Of a DNA stretch of 64,000 bases, positions 52,515 through 63,394 are shown one piece after another. The position numbers were made by a program, and so were the translations under genes. Source of the stretch: Theocolax elegans (lineage: Eukaryota; Arthropoda; Insecta; Hymenoptera; Cerocephalidae); NCBI GenBank assembly GCA_026168455.1, contig CM047425.1, positions 718,001 to 782,000 of the forward strand, in the 5' to 3' direction. Numbering within the stretch: the first letter of the stretch is position 1; each line of letters starts with the position of its first letter. Below the pieces are notes generated by a model. That model saw nothing but the letters and a program-made list of their open reading frames with translations, was not told the origin of the DNA and made no database searches.

Positions 52515-52825
52515 AGTATCTTATAAAATTAGGAAATTTGTATATAAAAATTGGGAATTCTTTACGAAAATTAGGATTTTTATTTCCAAAACTAGTAATT
52601 TTGTGTATAAAAATTAGGAATTTTACACACTAAAATTAAGTATTATACGTCTTTTAGTAATTTAGGAATTTTATTTGACTAAAATTAGAAATTCTATTCC
52701 TCTAAAATTAGGAGTTTACTAAAATTAGGAATTTTATTTTATTAATGTTAAAAATCTTATGACCCTAGAACTAGGAATATAGTGTGTTAATATTAGTATT
52801 TTTGATGACCTAAAACTAGGAATTT
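52515..52825. repeat. Minisatellite of ~30-bp degenerate units
   Basis: About ten units with an 'aaaattaggaatttt' core recur with variable spacing. No coding potential is seen. Confidence 0.7.
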
Positions 52826-53569
52826 AATTTATTACAATAATTTCATCGGTGCCGAATTTTTCGAACCTTCGTCAAAGAAACTCGTCGAAAATCGCCATCC
52901 TGTACTTTTATAAACTGAAAATTCTTCAAATTTCTAACGCAACCACTTACTAATCGAAAAATCGATTCCCTTCAAATTTACAATGTCAGAACGCATCATT
53001 AAAAATGAATTTAAATCACCTTTTTCTCTCTCTTCTCACCGATTACGCGAAACCTCATTAGGTATCCCTCATTTAAAAGAAAAAAGAAGATACATACATT
53101 ACTCTTAGTCGCGATGTGAAAATCAAATTGCAACACCACGGAATTTTTGGTTACGCGATATATATTTCAACGTGCATTAGATTCTCCTTCACCCAAGAAG
53201 AAAGAATATTTTAAAAAACAAAAATTAAATAAGAGAAAAAAATTTTCTAACATTAAGTCCCTCGGATGGAAGAAACACCTTTCGTTAAAAAAAAAAAGAA
53301 AAACATCGTCCAACAGGTTTGCTCGACTATAGGGCCATATATCCGTTTAGGGCTTTTTGCCAAAACCACTACGTAAAATAACGAAGTAGAAAAAAGAAAA
53401 ATAGCCGAAGGAAGGAAGATGCAAGACGAAGGAACCAACAACGAGTTGCGCAAAGTGCATGTTTGTGTGTGTGCGCGTGTCTACGAAAAAACGAGTCCCG
53501 GATTTTTCGGGGCCAGACGCTACGATTTCTTCTTCTCTTTTGGATTCGCCACTACCCTGGCCAGTTTCG

Positions 53570-53603
53570 TATAAAAGCTCGACAAGACGCTAGCATCCTC
53601 AGT
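53570..53603 (+). promoter_or_regulatory. Core promoter of gene B: TATA box and initiator
   Basis: The text TATAAAA at 53570-53576 is followed at 53599-53603 by TCAGT, the arthropod initiator. The A of the initiator lies about 31 nt from the TATA start, an ideal spacing. The 5' leader to the ATG at 53699 is then about 98 nt. Confidence 0.8.
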
Positions 53604-53698
53604 CACATCGTCGTTGGCGAATCGTACAGACGAGCCCGAGAGATACACTTTGTATTTTCAAGATAAATATCTGGTTACTTGGAAATTTTGGGTTCAAC

Positions 53699-56600
53699 AT
53701 GTTCACCAAGGTAAATAAATTTTTTCGTACTTCTCTTTTTTATGTAATTTATTATATTTCGTACCATTTGTTTGTTGGAAAAGTATTTGATGATAGTTGG
53801 AGTTACGTACATTTTCTAGTAAATTGATACATTTTTGTATTGTACGTCTGGTATCCTTAGTGGACGAAATGTCAATTGTTTTGAAATATTTCACTTTGAA
53901 CATGTTTACCATTTAAAATTATAATCAATCTTCTGAATAATTTTTAAATGTATATAAAGATTATTTTTTTAAATGTTTAACAACATTCTTAGTGAAGGAT
54001 GTAAATATGTTTTTCAATTGTTCGATTACTCTTAGTCAATAAAATTGTAGTCAACATAGTCAACATGTTTTCAATTTTTTTATTTTAAATTCTTAATCAT
54101 TAATATCTTACTTATAAATGCCATCTTCTTAAGTTAGTTTATTAAGATTATTGTTTAATAACACGAATATATTTTTAACAAGTCAAATAAGACTCATAGT
54201 CAACAATATCCTAGTTTAAGATTTCAACATGTTCGTAAACTATTTACTTAAGATTCTTTGTCAATAATACGAATATGTTTTGATAATTTCGATTGAGAAT
54301 ATTAGTCTATAATATTCTAGTCTAAATTGCAAACATGCTCTTAAAATATTTACTTCAGAATCTTTGTCAACAATATGAACATGTTTTTCAATCCCTAAGT
54401 CGACAGTATCCTAGCCAAAGATTGCAGCATGTTAATACATTATTGAATTAAGTTTCCAAATCAACAATATGAACATGTTTCTCGGTCTCACTATTACGAC
54501 TCTTAGTCAGCAATATCCTAGTAAAAAAGTATACACATTTTTTAAATTATTCAATTGAGTTTCCAAATCAACAATGTCAATAGGTTTTCAAATAATTCAA
54601 TTGAGATTCCTAATGTACATGTTTGAATTTAATAGTTAAAACAAATTGAATGTGTTTATAATTATTAAACTCATACTCATAAAAACCAATATCTTCCTTG
54701 ACTGCAATCAAAAATATGATCATGTTTTCAAAATTGTTCACATGATACTTTTCACCCACAATTATCTATAATTAAAAATATCATTATTCTCAGAAAATGC
54801 AGTGTTAGTCTGCATGTTATTAAATTATTCATTCGAATCAAAAATGCCTCACTCAACTGTAATGAACATGTCTTATAATCAACATATAAAAAACAAAATC
54901 CCATTCAACCGTCGGAACAAATATTACAATTATCCAATTGACACCCAAGACATCGTTTTTAACTACTCAATGATATTTCACTTAAACGTACAACCGGTCT
55001 TAAAACAACGAAAACAATGACGAAACATGTCCTAAAACAGGTACTTATTTTCACCACTCTCGTGGGTTTGGCACTGGCCGTGGACGAGGCAACCCAAGCA
55101 CCGGTCGCAAAGCCAGTTGAAAAAACTAGCGAGACGGTCACCGCCGACGACAAGAAACAGAAACGTGGACTTTTCGATCTTGGACTTGGATACGCGTTAC
55201 CCTACGCTTACTCAGCTTATTCCGCACCGATCTTAACGTCAGATAACGTTCATGCACCGATCATAGCAACCCAAGGTGTCCACACCAACACCATCATCAC
55301 CAAAGAAGTACCTGTACCCTATGCTCAACCCATCGCTGTCCCAGTTGAGAAACACGTACCGTACCCAGTTGTCCAGAAGGTAAATATACATTCACTTATA
55401 TTTTAAACGATATTATAAACGATCTGAATTCACACACGGAATTAAATACATTTCGAACATTCGCAGATTACGAGGATCTATTTTTTTCGACCCACATATT
55501 ATGTCTAAAATATTGCAATAAAAATTTAAGGAAATTCATACGGATAACTTAAAACATAAGAGAGGGCTTGATGTTTCGATTTTAAAGAAAAATAATGTTA
55601 TAATAAAAATTGAATAAACAATTTTTTATAGGTAATTATTAATCAAAGGAGACATAAACTTTCAACTCTAGCATCCTGATACAATTATCGATATAAAATG
55701 TAGCAATATTTAGATATATCATTTCAAACATACCTAAGGGTTTGCCTCAGATCAAGATTTTTTCAAATATTCACTGAAAAAAGTAAAAATTACCATTTTC
55801 TGCGTCTGACGTGTCGGACCCAGATTACAAGAATCTTTTTTTGCAACTCAATAAATTTAAAATGTTAATTAAAAATCTGAAATAATTTATAAGTATACTT
55901 TGAAGCATTTGATTAGCAACTTTTTTAAAAAACAATTTTTTAAGTCAAAGTTAAGTAAGCATGATTTTTGGTCGGTAATTTAATAAGCACTATGTCCAAC
56001 ACAAAAATTATATATTGATATTTACAAATTAAAAATCTAAAACAATTCGTACTCAGTGGTTAAAGAGAATACAAGAGCCTGTCGTCGTCAAATTTTTCAT
56101 AATGTGTAGATCGACGTATTTCACGTTTTAGAGACTCACATTTTGTAACTACGAAATTCTCACATTTTACAAATTTCAGAAATATTTTCTGAAAAATTTG
56201 TCGATTCAAAAATACATATACTTTAGATTTTATACTATATTCAAAAATGTAAAATATAATATATAATATATAATAGCAATAATAAAAGTAAATAAAAATA
56301 TATAAAAAAAAGTAAACATTATTTTAATTAATTATTTAACTTCGTTGCATCGAAATATGCTATTCGAATCAATTTGGTAATATATATCTTCAACTTATTA
56401 TGCGCAGTGCGTAGAATCGCTCGAATTAGAATTTCAGAATGATTTTTTGGAAAATATAGGTCATTATCAAGTGATCACATTTGCATATACTTATAACGCA
56501 ACCAGTTCGTACAATGCGATGCAACGTAACCGACCATTGAATAATCGCGGATTTTCGACTTGCGCGATATGTCACTATTTCACAATTATTCCCAAGAGCC

Positions 56601-57356
56601 GCGAAATCACGTAACGACGATCTAGTTTCGTTTCTGTATTTATGGGTTTCCTATTTTAAAAAAAAAATATATTTATGAAATTTCAATTATATTTTTTTAC
56701 GAAACTAATCCAAACGATAAAGCATATAAACAAATAAAATTTAGATTGAAATGGGTATAATTTTAGAAAACTTCATTTATTCAAAAGTTACCAAATTGCG
56801 TAACATGGATCTAGTTTCGTTTCTGTAATTATATTTATTTACTTATTTATTTATTTATTATATATTATATTTTTATTTATTATATATTTATTTATTTATT
56901 TATATATTTATATTTTTATTTATTTATTTATTATAGAATAAACGGATCAAGACCTTGCATAAAAGCACTTTCTCGGCAGAACTTTTAATTTTCTTTTTTA
57001 ATTTTTTATTCGAAAAATAATATAATTATTTCTTCTATCTAACTGATTCCGGATATCGACATAAGTAAAAATTTTTGACAAAAAAAAATTTCCAGGTGGC
57101 CGTTCCAGTAGACCGTCCTATCGCTGTCCCAGTGCCCAAGCCATACGCCGTCGAAGTGACAAAGCACGTGCCAGTACCAGTTGACCGGCCAGTACCAGTC
57201 CCAGTCCAAGTGCCAGTGATCAAACACGTACCAGCCCCATACCCAGTGAAAGTACCCCAGCCATACGCCGTGCCAGTGGTCAAACATGTAGCTGTCCCAT
57301 ACGCTCAACCCTACCTGATCGAGAAACACCAAGGTCTTGCCTACACCACCTGGTAA
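53699..57356 (+). CDS. Secreted Val/Pro/Tyr-repeat protein B, three exons, 203 aa
   Basis: Coding exons are 53699-53710, 55041-55379 and 57096-57356; introns are GT..AG and phase 0. The protein begins MFTK + VLIFTTLVGLALA, a signal peptide. An acidic/Thr-rich propeptide-like segment (to KKQKRG, about residues 45-50) follows, then a GLFDLGLGYALPYAYSAYSA stretch, then EVPVPYAQPIAVPVEKHVPYPV. Exon 3 consists largely of PVPVDRPVPVPV and KPYAVEV-type units and ends HQGLAYTTW. The architecture, the 12-nt first coding exon and the basic site match gene A, so the two are tandem paralogs. It is likely an extracellular structural protein of an epithelial surface; the exact role is unknown. The ATG at 55017 inside the preceding intron is not the start, because TATA, leader and splice sites all support 53699. 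Confidence 0.88.
53985..54640. repeat. Degenerate tandem repeat in intron 1 of gene B, rich in AACATGTT
   Basis: Units combine 'tagtcaacaatatcctagt', 'aacatgtt' and 'ttcaattgag.tt' text at roughly 60-90-bp spacing. The self-complementary octamer AACATGTT occurs at 53899, 54062, 54226, 54378 and 54472, and once across the start codon at 53696. Confidence 0.7.
55480..55990. repeat. Dispersed repeat (family H) in intron 2 of gene B
   Basis: This is a diverged copy of the repeat at 32665-33190 and about 480-870; 'gtcggacccagattacaaga' recurs at both margins. The remainder of intron 2 is AT-rich, with (TTTA)n text at 56828-56935. Confidence 0.6.
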
Positions 57357-57748
57357 ATCGATCGAAGATGATCGACGATCTCAACGTTGATTGGCTCGAT
57401 CAACGTCGCGAGATCGTCACTCACCCATTCTCAACAATCTCTCTATCGCTGTCTCTCTCACTCGTGCAAGATTTTGGTTAACAATGTACGGATCTATACA
57501 GCCTGCACTGTTATCCGACGATCCTACGTAGAGATCTCGATCGATCGTTCCGTTTGTGGAATATCATCGATTCGACGATTAGAGAACGCGGAGATTGTAG
57601 TATTTTAGGTTGATTACGTTCATCAGGAGAGGAAGGAAAAAAGGGAGAATTGTGTGCCATCAACATTCAGTTTCATTCTTCGATGAATTCACGATAGATC
57701 TTTAAGTTTGATAAACACCTCGAGCCAATGTCATTATTTCATTTATAC

Positions 57749-57754
57749 AATAAA
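57749..57754 (+). terminator. Poly(A) signal AATAAA of gene B
   Basis: A canonical hexamer lies about 395 nt past the stop codon, followed by T/GT-rich sequence at 57762-57785. Confidence 0.65.
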
Positions 57755-57785
57755 TCATTTACTTTTTGTATTGAACATTCGTGTG

Positions 57786-60053
57786 TACTTTGATTTACCC
57801 GCATTCTGGATTCATATTGATTTACAATAGATCTGGTTTTTCTAAATGATCAAACGATATACCGATTAAAACTGATTTGGATAAAAAATTAATCAAATTG
57901 GATTCGTCAAATCTTTTGGTTTGAGTGCATTAGAGAATAGAACTTAATTACAGTCTTAATCGGTATATATGTGGATTTAATTAGATAAAGATTTCAAGAA
58001 AAAAAACCTATAAATTAAAAAATCGTCGGACTCGAAATTTCGATTAATTTTAATATAATTACGATATAAAATTTTTAATATATAATTTAAATAATCGTTG
58101 GAAATTAGCATTCTTTCTATTTTTTTATAAACAAAAAAATTAATTTTTAAAAAAATTCAGAAAAATCACATATTTTTAGAATTCTAAACCGCTAATTATC
58201 GTATAAATTTTATACCCTTTTTAAACAATTTGTTTATTCAATTATTACTACAAAAATAATTTTTTTTTTAAAAAAAGTAAATACGTCACGTCCTAATTTT
58301 AAACTATCTGCATGAGTTTTGTTCAAAGTTTTAATTCAATATAATTGATACAATTTTTGGAACGAAAGGTGTAGCTCCGTTTAATGATGTTCTATGGTTA
58401 CGTCAAAGTTAACAGAATTTAATGAAATTGAAGTATATTATTTGTAAGAGTGTCAGAAATGTCTATGAATTTTTTCAATATTTTTTTCCGCGCAAATTTT
58501 GAAGATATGCGACATAGAAGTTGACTTCTTATACATAGGCTTATATGGAGATTTGGAAAAAATGTGATTGACTTTAGAGTGCAATTGATTTAAAGTGTAC
58601 AAAATTTAATAAAAAAACTAGAAACATCACAAGAGAATATAAATAAAGCGATATGCAAAATTTGAACCCATGTCACCGCGCAAAAGTTAAAGAAATTAAT
58701 GAAAACATTAACAAAACGTCAAGTTCATGGGCCAGTGCGGGGAGCTGCGCGGTCATAGCAACGGTGTGCGCGGAGAGAGGGGAGACTCCCTCTCTTCCCC
58801 GCACGGCAAGACACCATAGAACATCCTTAAATCCTTTCAAAATAATTGCACTTCCAAAAACAAAACATATATCTTACCATTACAAAAATTCCGAAATAAA
58901 CACATATATTTATAGAAATAAATCCAGTTCTCAATAAAAACCGATCTTCCAAAAAATTTTCCGAGCGTGATGCATTTACGTCATATATGCATACATTCAT
59001 CGTCTTCTTCTTTTCACTTAGTGACTTTTGGACTCGAAATTAGACACTGATAAGACAAATTAATTTTTTTTTGTATTCAAACAATTTGAATCTCGTAATA
59101 ACAGAGATTATTTTGCAAATTATTTATTAATTGTAATAATCAATAAAAATTTTAAACCGCTTCAAAATTCTATATTTTACGAATAATTTGAACAAAATTA
59201 TAGGTTATGTAAAAGTAAACTAAAAATAATCTGTCACGTAAAGATTGAAAGTTCCTAAATAAAATAAAAAACAAAGATATATGACCTCCACTGGTTCGCT
59301 AATTAGGAGCAAATTGGGAGCATAAAAGAACCGACGTTACAATAATTAAAGAAATAATAAATTATATATAATTTTAAAAGAAAACAATATAGGAAAAAAA
59401 TGTACAAAAATGTATCTTTTCATTTGGTTTTCAGAAAAATTCCATATACACATTAGCATACAATTTCGTAAATTTTTGTAAATTCTGATACATATTTTCT
59501 GATATGTATAAATTCTATTTTGTAAAATTATATATAAACACATTTTTATATTCTGTACGTAATGCATCTATTAATTTTGAACACGTCTTTGTATGGTCCA
59601 ATTTTCCATAATTTCACACTTTATTTATTTTTTTTTTCTTCTTTCCGCATAAGTCCATGCGCAAACAAGGCTAATAACAACCAAAATCCAGTAAAAAATT
59701 TTCAACATTGTTTTTATTACAAAAAAGGAAAAACAACGAACGAACGAACAAACAGTTTATGTACAAAAAAGAAATTGCGGTACATCGATAATCAATAACA
59801 AAAAATATATACGAATATATCTCATATAAATAAAGTATAACCTTCAAAAACAGACAACAAAAACATTCAACACGAAACACTGTACAAAACTCTCCGCGAT
59901 GCTCTCGGCGGAAAGGACAAATATAAAAAAAAATACGATCAACAACAAAAATCAATGACTCGTATAGATAAGCTATTTAAAAAAAATAGCTCGCAATGTA
60001 TATAAATCCAAATTATTATTATTAATTTTGTGTTTTTGTCAGATGAAAAATGT
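57786..60053. other. Intergenic / 3' flank of the right-hand gene
   Basis: No exon is supported. A GC-rich island of about 100 bp lies at 58731-58830, with a partly self-complementary 'gagaggggagactccctctc' core in otherwise AT-rich sequence. The part nearest 60053 is probably the 3' UTR of the minus-strand gene; a minus-strand AATAAA is at 59713-59718. Confidence 0.45.
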
Positions 60054-60221
60054 TCAATAGGCCGGATTGTAGTCGGGTTGGGAAGGTCGGAACGAGGTGA
60101 AATAGTGTTGACTCGCCGCGGGTTGTTGACTTTCCGCTTTATCTTGAATGTCTTCGGGTTCCGATTCATCTTTCACGTCGAAGTCGGATGTCCTCGAGTA
60201 TGGGTTCGGCTGAACGTCGTG
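60054..60221 (-). CDS. Last coding exon of an unrecognised gene entering from the right (partial)
   Basis: On the minus strand a good acceptor (tttcgtattttcag) is followed by 55 codons and TGA. The composition is clearly coding: balanced codons and a GC-rich block in AT-rich surroundings. The tail begins HDVQPNPYSRTSDFDVKDES, has an acidic middle and ends with PSQPDYNPAY. It is polar, Ser/Pro/Gln-rich and carries several Tyr, like a cytoplasmic tail or a disordered C-terminus. I do not recognise the family. The upstream exons are not in the window, or at most one micro-exon candidate near 61660 is. The reading frame across the upstream junction is assumed to be phase 0 because the other frames are not open through a comparable length. 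Confidence 0.65.
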   Translation of the reverse strand, partial: HDVQPNPYSRTSDFDVKDESEPEDIQDKAESQQPAASQHYFTSFRPSQPDYNPAY

Positions 60222-60699
60222 CTGAAAATACGAAACGAAACGGTGATTAGATACCTTATTTTTTTAATCGAAATAAGAGAAGAAAGATCGAAAAACAGAA
60301 ATTTTGAGGTTATAATTTTTAAAAGAACATATATAGTAATAATATATATAATATATATTTTAAATTTGAATAAAACGATTAGTTGAAACAAATTCGATAT
60401 AGATAAAATCCAATAATTGTAGAAGTAAAAAAAAAATTAATCAAAACGCATAACGTGAAATAACCCAATAATCCAAAATAGATTTAAAGAAAGGTAAAAA
60501 ATAAAAACTTTCTATACAACATTAAAAGAAAATCCTAGTAGATAGGCAATAATCCAATAATTTCACGTTTCAAAAACCGGAACAAAATAAAATAAACATA
60601 AACAAAGCTATTATAATTCAATAATTTGTAAGATCAATAACATTAAAAATTTTAAATAAAATCATAATAATCTCACAATCATGAAAAGCTTTAAGTAAA

Positions 60700-61330
60700 A
60701 AAAACCAATAAATATACCTAATAATCGAAAAAACAAAATTTTAAAAAATACCAATAACCAAAAAGACCAGTTAAAAAAAATTTCTACTATATAGAAAAAC
60801 CAATCAATTAACCCATCAAATGTAATTAAAAAAATTGATAAAAAACAGTAAACACAATTTAAAAAAAAAAAAAACCAATAACCCAATAAACAGTTTGAAA
60901 AATATGTCTACTAGAAAAACCAATTAATTATCCAATCAGCTGTGATTAAAAAAATTTTTAATAATAAACAATGAACACAACTTAAAAAAATAATCAGTAA
61001 CCTAATAAACACAGTCTAAAAAATGTACAAAAGAAAAACCAATTCATTAACTCTATGTAATTTTTGAAAATTGTAATAAAAACGATAAAAAACTACAATA
61101 AAAACACTTTTAAAAAATAATATTTAAAAGAATAAACAGGTGGATAAACCCATTAACTGTAATTTTAAAAAATTTAAATAAACAACAATCAAAAAAACCA
61201 ATAAACACAATTTTGAAGAAACCCAAAATTCAGATTAAAAAATATTTAGAAGAAAAAACCAGCGGATTAACCCACTGATCATATAGTTTTAAAAAATTTA
61301 AATAAAAAAACCACTAAATTTACTCGTAAT
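60700..61330. repeat. Degenerate ~125-bp tandem repeat
   Basis: About five units carry 'agaaaaaccaatt.attaaccca' followed by 'gtaattaaaaaaatt' and 'aataaacacaattt'. They are variably diverged. Confidence 0.65.
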
Positions 61331-61768
61331 TTAAACATAAATCTATTAAAAAAAATTTAAAAAATCGAAATAATACTATACATTTAATTACACTACATAA
61401 TGAAAAAAGTAAGTTATTAATTAAACTAATAAAATCTTAAACGATACAAGAGAAAGAAAGAGAAGAATGTGTAATACAGTTATCACGATATATTATAGAT
61501 AATACATAGGATTATACAGTTATAGGTTAATGCAATGGTTTTAAAGACGGTAAAACACTCGTAACCAGTAATTTCAATCTCCTCGTCTCTCTCAATACAA
61601 GAGGAGAAAAGGTTTAGTTCACTTTTCTGATAAACATCTACGCATACACGTACATTTTCAATTTGACTGACGTACCCGTATGCTTCTGACATAAAGAGAT
61701 CAGATCACATATTCTAATGAGCAAAGGTTTGTGTGTGTGTATACCTGTGGGTGTGTGTACATACATAT

Positions 61769-62650
61769 GGGGCATTCCACGTTAACCAGTCAGATCAAAA
61801 TTTTAAAATGCACCAAATTTTACACCTAAAAATGTTTAAGTATTGAAAATTATTTGTTCAACAGTTATTCTAACGTTACAAAGAACATTTTTTTGATAAC
61901 TTTTTACCAGAGCCTGAAAGATATTCGGAAGCACAGAAAAAACGGATACTTCTTAAAAAATTGTATATTGTATATTATATATTTTTAATATTTTTATTTA
62001 TTATGTATTGCATTTAATAGTAAACAACAGTTCTATAATATTCATTTTGAAAAAGGATCAGAGAAAGGACCTAAAGCACATTTATAAAAAGTATTCATTT
62101 GATTCTTTTTGTTGGATATATTAACTCGAAAAAAACTACACTTTCTTTAAATGAGCATTAGGAACTGTTGATTATTATTAAACACAAACAGGATCGATAA
62201 AAAAAATTTTATTAGTAATTTTTAAAAAATATCCATTTTTTCAAGCGGATACTTCCCAGGCTCTGTTTTTTTACTCAGAGTTGCAGACGAATTACAAGCT
62301 ACATATCTGTTTTTTAAATTTTCCAATGAAAATATTGATTGTGACGCATAAGAATGTTCTTCTTTAAATATATCAATGTTGAACTGTATGAGTTTAACAT
62401 TGACCTTGAGATTAAGTATTCTAACCCAGAAGGATACATTCTAAAGAAAACCAGCAACCAATGTCACAAGTGGAAGTTGATAGATTTTGATACAAATAAC
62501 AAAAACAGACAATAAACTCACTTTATGAGATTATAATAATACATTCGAACATATTATTTTCAGCACCTAAATATTCTATTTACCATATTTTCTAGAAAAC
62601 ATACCTAATCGACCATCCTATCTAAACGACCAGTTAACGTGGAATACCCC
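61769..62650. mobile_element. Foldback element with GGGGYATTCCACGTTAAC termini
   Basis: The termini 'ggggcattccacgttaac' and the complement of 'gttaacgtggaatacccc' are inverted. Inner inverted pairs such as 'cagagcctg...gata/tatc...caggctctg' show that the arms extend inward. It sits between AT-rich ends (catat | atata). There is no coding frame. The right half is duplicated at 63395-63845. The terminal style resembles the 12319 element (gggagattccatgtgaa). Confidence 0.75.
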
Positions 62651-63394
62651 ATATATACATGTGCATTTATCTCGTATACGTGTATATGTTTGTGTGTGTG
62701 TACTTACGCGTGTATCCGATATATGTATATATAGATAGAAAGATGATTTGTTTCGTTACGGAGAAACCGAACACCCATTGTTTTTTTAAATTATTCATGC
62801 ACTCTTAAGGGCAGCCTCTTAAACGGGCAGCTGTTTCTTTTTTTAATTTTTTTTTCTTAATTATATACTCTTGGACTTTAACTGCGTGCACGGGGTTTAT
62901 GTGTATGTATACATATAAGTACTCTTTTTATATAAAAAATTTAAAGATAACGTTAAATATATCTAATAATTGAACGTATAGAAAGAGAGAAGTAGTGAAT
63001 ATAGGTTATAATATGTATAATATTCGTACTTGCTGATGTGGAAATGTAAAGAATTTGGATAAATGGTCCCATAGTCGATGAGGCTGGAAATTTAGATAAG
63101 TTTTTATTGTTATTAGTTTTTTGTTGTTCTTACAGGGTGTAGAGAGGGGGGGGGAGGGGAGTCGCGCCGTGTAGTTATATAGGTTAGGTTTTTATTGTCA
63201 TTGAATTTTTTTTATAAGCGACAAGCTTGGTTTGATAGTTGTTACATATACATGTTCAATTCGATTATGTGTAAATTGTTACAAAGTATGTTGGTTATAA
63301 AGGTGATTGAGGTTAATTTTTATGTATACCTGCATTACCGACGTAGGATAACACGTAATTAGAAATGAGAATTAATTTACACATCTATGTTCGT
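62199..63394. repeat. Tandem duplication, unit 1 (about 1.2 kb)
   Basis: The text from 62199 recurs from 63395 at an offset of about 1195 and stays nearly identical to the window end (64000 corresponds to about 62805). Unit 1 starts inside the right half of the 61769-62650 foldback element. Confidence 0.85.

Larger units (their letters stand above)
45980..53560. other. Intergenic between genes A and B; no gene supported
   Basis: A TATA-like 'tatataaaggg' at about 46504-46514 resembles the promoter of gene A, but no following coding exons were found. The 48621/49138 direct repeats, a family-F foldback (51190-51872) and a short-unit minisatellite (52515-52825) occupy parts of the region. Open frames such as 47511-47723 and 48704-49000 have no recognisable family, and I do not call them. 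Confidence 0.5.

Noticed and set aside
55017..55040. ATG at 55017 as the start of gene B
   Set aside because: The sequence up to 55040 ends in a splice acceptor. Starting at 53699 gives a TATA/initiator promoter, a donor site and a better signal peptide, matching gene A's layout.
57035..57332. Two minus-strand frames opposite exon 3 of gene B (Gly/Thr/Trp-rich)
   Set aside because: They are antisense shadows of the Pro/Val repeat; the plus-strand frame has splice sites and matches its paralog.
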